From positions 1 through 39,906 of the forward strand of contig JAUPKF010000009.1 in NCBI GenBank assembly GCA_030837625.1: 39,906 nucleotides of DNA, in the 5' to 3' direction. Position numbers and translations under genes: made by a program. Every line of letters begins with the position of its first letter. Position 1 is the stretch's first letter. A model generated the notes under the pieces. The model saw only the letters and a list, made by a program, of their open reading frames with translations, did not search any database and was not told the DNA's origin. Source of the stretch: Patescibacteria group bacterium (lineage in GTDB: Bacteria; Patescibacteriota; Minisyncoccia; Moranbacterales; UBA2206). Shown here piece by piece: positions 24,633-30,559 of the stretch.

Positions 24633-25154
24633 CTAATAGATAAATTTAGATATTCTTATCGCCATTGACTGCTGACTTACTTGATATTTCTCTGCTAATT
24701 TTTCAATCAGTCTGCTGGGGTCATCGCCATTTATTAGTTTTGAATTTTCAAAATAATCTTTCTTGAGAGAATTGACTGGCATTAGTATTTCTGCTGCAAA
24801 TTGATTTGCTTCTATCTCTTGCTTGTTAACTCCTTGGGATGAACTATCATCCCTATGAAATATAAACGCCCCTCTGTCGATAAACAATGCATTCTTTGAA
24901 TGAAGAATATAATGTCCCAATTCATGAGCAATCGTAAATCTTTGTCTCTCTGACGAATGTTTTTTGTTAACAATAATCACAGGATTACCTTCTTTACTTT
25001 TTCCCTTTAAAGCTCCGGATATGTCCTCGCTCTCAAATTCTTCGTATTTAATTTGGATACCATTTTTTTGAGCAATATCCTCTATGGGGATAGGTAATGT
25101 AATTTCTTTTAATTCCGATAACATTCTTCTAGCTATAGGTCCTGCTTTATTCAT
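24633..25154 (-). CDS. ImmA/IrrE family metallopeptidase
   Basis: 173 residues. The zinc motif RFTIAHELGHYILH has HELGH at 77-81, and the downstream EIEANQFAAEILMP supplies the third ligand. This COG2856/M78 family cleaves or inactivates XRE repressors, as ImmA does for ImmR in ICEBs1 and IrrE for DdrO in Deinococcus. The XRE gene is 8 bases upstream, so a repressor/anti-repressor pair controlling the operon is the simplest reading. Here the pair leads a methyltransferase-nuclease cassette. Confidence 0.93.
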   Translation of the reverse strand: MNKAGPIARRMLSELKEITLPIPIEDIAQKNGIQIKYEEFESEDISGALKGKSKEGNPVIIVNKKHSSERQRFTIAHELGHYILHSKNALFIDRGAFIFHRDDSSSQGVNKQEIEANQFAAEILMPVNSLKKDYFENSKLINGDDPSRLIEKLAEKYQVSQQSMAIRISKFIY

Positions 25155-25162
25155 ATATTTTT

Positions 25163-25438
25163 TTAAATATTCTTTATTTTTTCAAAATCTTTTTCTTCTT
25201 CTTTTAGTTTTATTTTTTCAAAAAAACTGTCCACAGGAACATTAAAACCTTTTCCCAGACAGTAGAGTTGATACGCTGATATCTGTTGTTTTCCATTCTC
25301 AATAGCCGAAAGTGAAGCTTTGGATAATTTTAAACCAGACTTTTTCGTTAAGTCCTCTAGCTTGAGATTGGAATTTTTCCTTAAATGCCTAATTTTTTCC
25401 CCAATTAATTCATAGAATTGGGTCTGAGATTTTTTCAT
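25163..25438 (-). CDS. XRE-family regulator, candidate controller of the restriction operon
   Basis: 91 residues from the ATG at 25438 (MKKSQTQFYEL); an upstream in-frame start 13 codons earlier would overlap the promoter. The helix-turn-helix is at about 12-66: IGEKIRHLRKNSNLKLEDLT, SKASLSAIENGKQQISAYQL, typical Cro/CI. The charged tail (KLKEEEKDFEKIKN) follows and could be the protease target. It heads the operon and sits next to two C-box-like sites. It could act as a restriction-modification controller (C) protein, as an ImmR-type repressor, or as both. Confidence 0.9.
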   Translation of the reverse strand: MKKSQTQFYELIGEKIRHLRKNSNLKLEDLTKKSGLKLSKASLSAIENGKQQISAYQLYCLGKGFNVPVDSFFEKIKLKEEEKDFEKIKNI

Positions 25439-25467
25439 AAATATTGATACTAGTATTTTATCATAAT

Positions 25468-25496
25468 ATCCTAGCATTTAATACACATGTTGTCCA
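25468..25496 (-). promoter_or_regulatory. Promoter of the XRE-ImmA-methyltransferase-nuclease operon
   Basis: Minus strand TGGACA (25496-25491), a 17-bp spacer ending in ATGC, TAGGAT (25473-25468). Confidence 0.65.
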
Positions 25497-25504
25497 CAGA
25501 TTGA

Positions 25505-25536
25505 GAACTTTAGTCAATCAATACCGAACTATAGTC
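25505..25536. promoter_or_regulatory. Tandem C-box-like operators
   Basis: GAACTTTAGTC (25505-25515) and GAACTATAGTC (25526-25536) are 21 bp apart, two helical turns. Each has an ACTNNAGT near-palindrome core like the GACT...AGTC boxes bound by restriction-modification C proteins. They lie just upstream of the -35, an activator-type position. Confidence 0.55.
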
Positions 25537-25652
25537 TATTGACTCCGAAGTAATTATCTGCTAATCTTCTATATGATAGCATCTTTAACTAACTAAATTG
25601 TACCATATAGTTTCATTCCTAACAATGAAACTGCGGGACATTACACAAAAGT

Positions 25653-25883
25653 ATGGGGAAAAACATCCATATTGTACCAAGTGGCAACCGATGGGCCGTA
25701 AAAAAGGAGGGCATAAGTCATCCTATCTCAACACATCGAACTAAATCACTCGCTGATCATTATGCCAGAGCCAAGGCCGAGCTGACACATACCGAATTAG
25801 TAATTCATGGTCGGGACGGCAGAATCCAAGACAAGGACAGTTTTGGGAATGATCCGTTTCCGCCAAGAGACAAGAAACATTAG
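25653..25883 (+). CDS. DUF2188 domain small protein
   Basis: 76 residues. IHIVPSGNRWAVKKEGISHPISTHRTKSLADHYARAKAELTHTELVIHGRDGRIQDKDSFGNDPFPPRD is the whole DUF2188 fold pattern (a small alpha/beta domain related to hygromycin-B-type double-stranded RNA-binding-like folds; role unknown). It is divergent from the restriction operon and upstream of a 52-residue protein. No good ribosome site is seen. Confidence 0.85.
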   Translation: MGKNIHIVPSGNRWAVKKEGISHPISTHRTKSLADHYARAKAELTHTELVIHGRDGRIQDKDSFGNDPFPPRDKKH

Positions 25884-25960
25884 CAATGTTCCTAAAAGGA
25901 AATTATGGTCGAAATTCCCTTTTTTGATATTAATTTAATAAGCACTCTGAAATTACAACT

Positions 25961-26119
25961 ATGAAACGATCACCATGGCACTCAGTGAAACAACCCGTAC
26001 ACCACGACAATACGGAATGCAACACTGGCAACAACATCGAAAGGGAAAACCTGCGCCAAGGCACGGGTGGAAAACCTCTTTGCAAGGAATGCAAAGACCT
26101 CGATAATAAAAGGAGATAG
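25961..26119 (+). CDS. 52-residue Cys-containing small protein
   Basis: It runs from ATG at 25961 to TAG at 26117-26119. The sequence starts MKRSPWHSVKQPVHHDNTEC and goes on TGNNIERENLRQGTGGKP, LCKECKDL. Cys at about 20 plus Cys41-x2-Cys44, with His16-17, could bind zinc. The TGNNI...R.GTGG.PLC..C pattern is one I have seen in conserved short bacterial proteins, but I cannot name the family. It lies 77 bases after the DUF2188 gene and directly before a terminator, which supports its being real. The opposite-strand reading frame here is less likely. Confidence 0.75.
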   Translation: MKRSPWHSVKQPVHHDNTECNTGNNIERENLRQGTGGKPLCKECKDLDNKRR

Positions 26120-26134
26120 CCAATCAATCCGCCA

Positions 26135-26158
26135 AGCCACCCAAAAAGGTGGTTTTTG
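26135..26158 (+). terminator. Terminator of the DUF2188 / small-protein unit
   Basis: GCCACC-CAAAAA-GGTGG followed by TTTTT. Confidence 0.8.
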
Positions 26159-26506
26159 GTTATTTTTTTAAACTTCCAAGGTTGATTATTAATCAGATTA
26201 ATCAATTTTTATCAATTGTACAAAGCATTAAAAGTGTTTTGTGATATATACTTTTGTACTCCCAAAGTTGATTATTAATCAAAGATATCAAAGATTAACT
26301 AAAAACCGAGGAAGCCAAAGTTGTTCTCAAGGTCAATTCTAGGAATTTTTCAATTCTAGGATATAAAGACATATAACCTTGCCTTTTCTAAGCCTCAAGG
26401 GTCATCCTGGGTGTCCCAGGGTATAAAAGAAAACAGACTCTTATGGAATCTGCTAAACTTATCCCAACTTGATTGTTTTTCAAGTTTATCAAGATAAAAA
26501 CTAATT
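26159..26506. other. Gene-free stretch with repeated TTGATTATTAATCA
   Basis: No gene seen. The 14-base word TTGATTATTAATCA occurs at 26182-26195 and again at 26268-26281 in the same direction, each preceded by CCAA. An inverted repeat CCTGGG-TGT-CCCAGG lies at about 26408-26422. These may be protein-binding sites, an origin or an attachment region. Confidence 0.5.
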
Positions 26507-26848
26507 TCACTCAATATACGCTGGAATTATCCTAAAACTGGGCTCGGCTTCATATTTATATTCTCCAAGACTTGGATTGCAAAGTCTTTCAAGTTCTTCC
26601 CCTTTATAAAAAAGCTTACTTTCAATTAGCTGAAAATTTAAACCCCTACCTATCAAATCTTTTCCTAGATATTGCTCTTTGTTTTTACACTCAACAATAG
26701 TTTTCTCAATATCCATTATTTTCTTATTTTCCTTGCCTTGAGAAGCACCGCTATTTTCATTCTCTGCATTTCCCCTCCAGTATAGGAAGCCAAACAATAC
26801 CGAAAAGACTAAGAGGATTAAAGTTATAAAAAGTGAATATTTTTTCAT
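26507..26848 (-). CDS. Small membrane-anchored protein, 113 residues
   Basis: Not recognised. An N-terminal membrane anchor/signal segment (YSLFITLILLVFSVLFGFLY, about 4-23) is followed by a polar linker and a soluble part of about 75 residues with two Cys (VECKNKE, RLCNPS). It lacks a lipobox, so it is probably anchored by the helix and faces outward. Its ATG overlaps the stop of the receiver-like gene by 4 bases, so translation is coupled. It is the last gene of the three-gene operon. Confidence 0.7.
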   Translation of the reverse strand: MKKYSLFITLILLVFSVLFGFLYWRGNAENENSGASQGKENKKIMDIEKTIVECKNKEQYLGKDLIGRGLNFQLIESKLFYKGEELERLCNPSLGEYKYEAEPSFRIIPAYIE

Positions 26849-27222
26849 AGTAATGATTTTATTTTATTAACAAAATTTTCTGGGCTAATATCTGAATGTT
26901 GAAAGTAATCTTCCATACCTGCGCTAATTGCTTTTCTCTTGCTTTCCTCATCAGAAAGATTATCAAATCCAACAACTTTAATTTCTTTTGTTCTTTCGTC
27001 TTTTTTTAACATCTCTGTCATCTGATAGCCATCAACATTTGGTAAAATAATACCTACCACAATAATACTTGGCTGAAAATTAACCACATCGTCAATGAAC
27101 TTACTATCGGGTGTGTTGATAATTTTCACTTCGAATCCTTGAGACGAAAACTTATTTTTATAAATATCAGTCAAAAATTTATCATCCTCTACTATTAAAA
27201 TTTTAGGCTTAACCTCATTCAT
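26845..27222 (-). CDS. Degenerate (pseudo) receiver domain protein
   Basis: 125 residues with the fold of a response-regulator receiver: ILIVEDDKFLTDIY (E12, D13, D14 acidic pocket), PSIIVVGIILPNVDGY, then KVVGFDNLSDEE and AGMEDYFQHSDISPENF. The phosphoacceptor Asp is Gly57, the switch Thr is Asp87 and the conserved Lys is His109, so it cannot be phosphorylated in the usual way. There is no output domain and no histidine kinase nearby. It overlaps both neighbours by 4 bases, so it is made with them. It may be a constitutive protein-interaction domain. Confidence 0.9.
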   Translation of the reverse strand: MNEVKPKILIVEDDKFLTDIYKNKFSSQGFEVKIINTPDSKFIDDVVNFQPSIIVVGIILPNVDGYQMTEMLKKDERTKEIKVVGFDNLSDEESKRKAISAGMEDYFQHSDISPENFVNKIKSLL

Positions 27223-27638
27223 TTTTTTGGTTGAAAATAATTCAATTGATTAAAGCAACTCTCTGCTTCGCTTATTATATGATAAATGCTTGAAGGTGCT
27301 GTTGAAGTTCCGTTCATGCTATAAAGAAATTTGATTGCTTTTAAATATGCATAAAAGTTTTTTCTTATCATAAACTGTCTTTTGTAATCATTTTTGAATT
27401 GGTCGATTAAAAGTATATATTTTCGCTCCATTTCCAGTCTCCTTGAAATAACTTCCATGTATTCCTCTGTCCTTTTTGTTCCCTCTGAATGAACGAGCGT
27501 GGAAATCATATCTTTGCTTATTATTTTTTTGCAAGTTTCTCCTTGCTCTTTTAAATCTTGATTTAAAAGATTTTTCACGATAGGTCTCAACTCATCAATC
27601 CTTTTATCAAGAAAGTAATTTAATATTTTATAAATCAT
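27219..27638 (-). CDS. Uncharacterised helical protein, 139 residues
   Basis: Not recognised. It is mostly helical and charged, with a long central helix (RTEEYMEVISRRLEMERKYI) and no membrane segment. The ATG at 27638 (MIYKILNYF) is preferred over an upstream TTG at 27650, since the terminator's T run is right before it. It opens the operon whose second gene is the pseudo-receiver (4-base overlap); the two products may interact. A structured leader with a terminator hairpin lies immediately upstream. Confidence 0.65.
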   Translation of the reverse strand: MIYKILNYFLDKRIDELRPIVKNLLNQDLKEQGETCKKIISKDMISTLVHSEGTKRTEEYMEVISRRLEMERKYILLIDQFKNDYKRQFMIRKNFYAYLKAIKFLYSMNGTSTAPSSIYHIISEAESCFNQLNYFQPKK

Positions 27639-27644
27639 ATTCCA

Positions 27645-27823
27645 AAACAAAAACGACTTAATTATTAAGTCGTCGAGAAGTTCTCAATGTTAACATGTTC
27701 ACTTGAGTGGACGACCCGACGGGTACAACACTCAAAAGACACCGAAATGTCCTATCATGTTCATCGAGCCGCCCGCTAAAGGGCGTGATAGGACAAATAA
27801 CCGAGATCATCTCAGTATCTGTA
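27645..27823 (-). ncRNA. Candidate structured leader RNA or small RNA ending in an intrinsic terminator
   Basis: The predicted transcript starts near 27823 and runs to the hairpin ACGACTTAAT-T-ATTAAGTCGT (27654-27674), followed by TTTTTGTTTT. Elements in order: ACTGAGA-TGA-TCTCGGT; a 10-bp stem TGTCCTATCA/TGATAGGACA enclosing CGCCC-TTTAGC-GGGCG; and GAGTG...CACTC enclosing a CCCG/CGGG stem. GTCGTC (27715-27710) could pair with GACGAC (27674-27669) at the terminator base and prevent it forming. The next gene starts 7 bases after the T run, so it is either a leader attenuator or an independent RNA. No known family is recognised. Confidence 0.55.
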
Positions 27824-27828
27824 TGAGT

Positions 27829-27837
27829 ATTGTACCA
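27829..27837 (-). promoter_or_regulatory. Extended -10 promoter for the leader RNA
   Basis: Minus strand TGG followed by TACAAT (27834-27829). A weak TTGTAT lies further upstream. Confidence 0.5.
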
Positions 27838-27928
27838 TTTATAAAGTAATACAATTTAGAGAAAAAGTAAACTGTTCTTGATTTATAAGGCTTTTTGACC
27901 TAAGCTAAGAATTATTAGGTTTAGACTT

Positions 27929-28705
27929 ATGAAATATCCAAGAATTGATGAGGAAAGGTGGGCAACTATCATTTTACTTGAAAAAATCAGGTCTATTTTT
28001 GAATTTCCTGATAAAACTGTCCACTACGAAAAAAATACAAAGAAAATGTACTCTCATTTAAGCGAATTTATCACAATTAATGGAACTACTTATAAGATAG
28101 AGCATAGCCTTTTTAAGAAACTTTTATCAGATTTTGACTTAGAAGGATTGATAAAAAAAGGAAACTACTTACCAATTGCAATAAACGAAGCAATCAAAGA
28201 CCCGCTTGTTTTTGGGTCTGAAGAAATAGAACGAAACCGATTTTTTTCATATGACAAACTGGACGAGGATAGTATTTTCGAATATGAAATAGTATTAAAA
28301 AATCTGGAAAAAATTAAAGAGAAGATATCCTTTTTAAATTCACTAAATATTTCTTTGCACACGCTTCCTTTTGGAGCTGACACTGCCAAAATAAACCTAT
28401 CAATCAACGCGTCTCATGGTATAAAAATTACAAAAGAAGGCGTTGAATATTTTTATCCGATAAAGGGCAACCGATTTAAAATTATTGAATTTCTGAAAGA
28501 CGGAAAAAAACCAGGTGAATTTTTAGCAAAGATGCAAGGGCGACCGCTAAGTTTAATAATAAAAGAAATTTCAGCCATCAATGAATTATTCAAAAAATTA
28601 TTCAAAAAAATTTATATTAAAGACAATCTCATAGTACACGTTAAGACTGGCGGTTATGAGCTTAATCGCCAAAAATTCGATATAACATTTACGGACAACC
28701 TTTAG
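27929..28705 (+). CDS. Uncharacterised 258-residue island protein
   Basis: Not recognised. The first third (MKYPRIDEERWATIILLEKI) is mixed helical, the middle has KKISFL-type helical repeats, and the last 85 residues (KGNRFKIIEFLKDGKKPGEF, then NELFKKLFKKIYIKDNLIVH, GGYELN) look like a winged helix-turn-helix: helix, helix, helix, then beta wing. A DNA-binding regulator or replication role is possible, but no motif fixes it. There is no signal or membrane segment. It has its own terminator and lies before the ATPase gene. Confidence 0.7.
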   Translation: MKYPRIDEERWATIILLEKIRSIFEFPDKTVHYEKNTKKMYSHLSEFITINGTTYKIEHSLFKKLLSDFDLEGLIKKGNYLPIAINEAIKDPLVFGSEEIERNRFFSYDKLDEDSIFEYEIVLKNLEKIKEKISFLNSLNISLHTLPFGADTAKINLSINASHGIKITKEGVEYFYPIKGNRFKIIEFLKDGKKPGEFLAKMQGRPLSLIIKEISAINELFKKLFKKIYIKDNLIVHVKTGGYELNRQKFDITFTDNL

Positions 28706-28738
28706 ATTACCTTTGGGTCATGTTAATAAACTTTCCGT

Positions 28739-28764
28739 AAACAGCTTTGATAGGCTGTTTTTTT
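28739..28764 (+). terminator. Terminator of the 258-residue protein gene
   Basis: AAACAGC-TTTGATAG-GCTGTTT followed by more T. Confidence 0.85.
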
Positions 28765-28847
28765 GTTGTCTAAGTATTTCAAAAGTTATCTAAAAGTATT
28801 TCCTAATTCCTTTATCATAGACTTACTTTCTTAAATAACTAACTAAC

Positions 28848-28897
28848 GCTTAGTCAGCAATTCAAAAATTAGTACTACTTTGGTTTGCTGGCTAAGC
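28848..28897. promoter_or_regulatory. 13-bp inverted repeat just before the ATPase gene
   Basis: GCTTAGTCAGCAA (28848-28860) and TTGCTGGCTAAGC (28885-28897) are mirror images with one G-U-compatible mismatch. The loop is 24 bases. It may be an operator, an origin element or a leader hairpin; the ATG is 10 bases downstream. Confidence 0.6.
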
Positions 28898-28907
28898 ATT
28901 CAAAAAA

Positions 28908-30278
28908 ATGAACAAGGACAACGAAGAAGAATCTAAAAAAGATACCTCCAAAGAAATTTCATCTGCAATCTTGGGAGATGGAACACTGATTGAAATGCTT
29001 TATAACAAACAAACCAACACCACCAGCCTTGCCGTCTATAAAAACGGTGAGATTGAAATCAAAAAGAAACTTATATCAGAGGGCATATGCCTAAAGCCAC
29101 ATTCACCCAACAAGGATTTAATCAAAGCCAGAGTGATATCCTTTCCGTCAGAGCCAAGGGAATATGAATCTCAAAAGGAATTAGTTGCTGATATACAGAA
29201 ATTTATTCATAAATATCTTGCCGTATCACCCTTTTTTGAAAAGATAGCCAGCTACTACGCTCTTTTTACTTGGATTCACGATGATTTCAATGAACTCCCC
29301 TATCTGCGAGGACTTGGAGATTACGGAACGGGTAAATCAAGACTACTACAAGTAGTTGGCTCGGTTTGCTATAAGCCTATCTTTGCTAGTGGAGCAACTA
29401 CTGTTTCCCCTATCTTCCGTTTGCTCAACGACTTCAAAGGTACGCTCATCATGGATGAAGCGGATTTTATATTTTCCGATACTACCGCAGAAATAGTAAA
29501 AATCCTCAACAGCGGATTCATGAAAGGAATGCCTGTTTTGAGAAGCGAAAGCAACAATAAAAAAAGTTTTGATGTGAAAGCATACAGCGTTTTTGGTCCC
29601 AAGATTATAGCTACAAGACAGCTTTACAAGGATACTGCCCTAGAAAGTCGGATGATAACCGAAGATATGAATTTAAACTTTCCAAGAGAAGATGTTCCCT
29701 ACAACATCCCCGACATTTTTTGGGATGAAGCATTGGATATCAGAAACAAGCTGCTAATGTTTCGCTTCAAAAACAAGGGCAAAAGCAAACTTAGGCCAGA
29801 ATTAGAAAATCGTGAAATCGAGCCGAGACTCAATCAAATCGCAATTCCTTTAATGAGTATCATTGATGACCCCGAATTAATCTCAGAAATTCAAAACCAA
29901 ATTAAAGAATACAACGAAAAAATCAAAACTGACAGAACACTCGGATATAGTTATCAGATTTTGGATGCTATCTGTTCACTTCTAGACGAGGGATTTATCA
30001 AGCCTACTGTTCAACAAGTTGCGGCAAGATTTAACAAAGATTTAAGTCTTTCAGAACAAACAACCCCGAAGAAAATGGGTTATCTGATTAGAAAAACGTT
30101 GGACATAAAAACGGAGCGAACACGAGAGGGCTATGTTATTTCTCAAGACAATGAGAAAAAAATTGAAATCCTACGAAAAAGATACAATATCCAGAAAGAC
30201 AGTGAGGATGTGAACAATGTTAACAATGTTAACTTACTAGGCGAAGGATATGAAAATATACCCATAATACACGAGTAA
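28908..30278 (+). CDS. P-loop ATPase of the island, possible replication/helicase-like protein
   Basis: 456 residues. Walker A is GDYGTGKS (137-144) and Walker B TLIMDEAD (179-186), followed by KSFDVKAYSVFGPKIIATRQ and DTALESRMI, with an R-containing end that may be an arginine finger. The domain order resembles primase-polymerase-associated or DUF927/DUF3631-like ATPases of plasmids and phages. A C-terminal region (about 345-425) looks like a winged helix (KPTVQQVAARFNKDLSLSEQ, MGYLIRKTLDIKTERTREG). It ends in VNNVNNVN, encoded by GTTAAC repeats. It probably works in replication or excision of the element. No membrane segments. It could be a viral-type helicase; motif C is not obvious. Confidence 0.75.
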   Translation: MNKDNEEESKKDTSKEISSAILGDGTLIEMLYNKQTNTTSLAVYKNGEIEIKKKLISEGICLKPHSPNKDLIKARVISFPSEPREYESQKELVADIQKFIHKYLAVSPFFEKIASYYALFTWIHDDFNELPYLRGLGDYGTGKSRLLQVVGSVCYKPIFASGATTVSPIFRLLNDFKGTLIMDEADFIFSDTTAEIVKILNSGFMKGMPVLRSESNNKKSFDVKAYSVFGPKIIATRQLYKDTALESRMITEDMNLNFPREDVPYNIPDIFWDEALDIRNKLLMFRFKNKGKSKLRPELENREIEPRLNQIAIPLMSIIDDPELISEIQNQIKEYNEKIKTDRTLGYSYQILDAICSLLDEGFIKPTVQQVAARFNKDLSLSEQTTPKKMGYLIRKTLDIKTERTREGYVISQDNEKKIEILRKRYNIQKDSEDVNNVNNVNLLGEGYENIPIIHE

Positions 30279-30322
30279 ATGATACTTATATAAATTAAAG
30301 TTAACAATGTTAACAAGTTAAC
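30210..30322. repeat. Clustered GTTAAC iterons at the end of the ATPase gene
   Basis: GTGAAC, GTTAAC and GTTAAC begin at 30210, 30219 and 30228 (9-bp spacing). A second set begins at 30300, 30309 and 30317. A related pair (27689 and 27697, GTTAAC and GTTCAC) lies in the leader RNA region. Possible binding sites of an element-encoded protein or a replication origin. Confidence 0.6.
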
Positions 30323-30342
30323 CAAAAAAATAATTAACCTAA

Positions 30343-30528
30343 ATGATAACCGAATCAGACGCTAGAACATTTCAAATACTTTATGAAAAAGAAACGGGCG
30401 AGAAAATTTCGCTCGAGGAAGCTTTTGAAATTGCGGAAAGCACTGTCGAGATGGTTCGATTTATTTTCAAACCGATAAAACGCAAGGATTCTGACCAGTG
30501 TACAAGAGGGGCGAGCGATATAAAATAA
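30343..30528 (+). CDS. Small 61-residue protein upstream of the recombinase
   Basis: Acidic-helical protein: SDARTFQILYEKETGEKISL, EEAFEIAESTVEMVRFIFKP. No catalytic motif. I have seen proteins with this TFQ.LY...G..IS.EEA....VE..R.I.KP pattern directly before serine recombinase genes in Patescibacteria elements, so it is a likely element gene, perhaps a regulator or recombination factor. It ends 31 bases before the recombinase ATG. Function unknown. Confidence 0.65.
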   Translation: MITESDARTFQILYEKETGEKISLEEAFEIAESTVEMVRFIFKPIKRKDSDQCTRGASDIK

Positions 30529-30559
30529 AAACATATTTCATATTTAAAAATTTGAAGCA

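Noticed and set aside
25930-26205. 91-codon minus-strand frame opposite the 52-residue gene
   Set aside because: The plus strand encodes a recognisable Cys motif protein with a terminator right after it; the minus frame has no ribosome site, an odd composition, and runs over the terminator.
22411-26500. A second copy of the tRNA-Gly 3' end marking the left end of the element
   Set aside because: I scanned for GCGGGTAACGAG and similar words and found no convincing match; serine recombinase cores can be too short to see.
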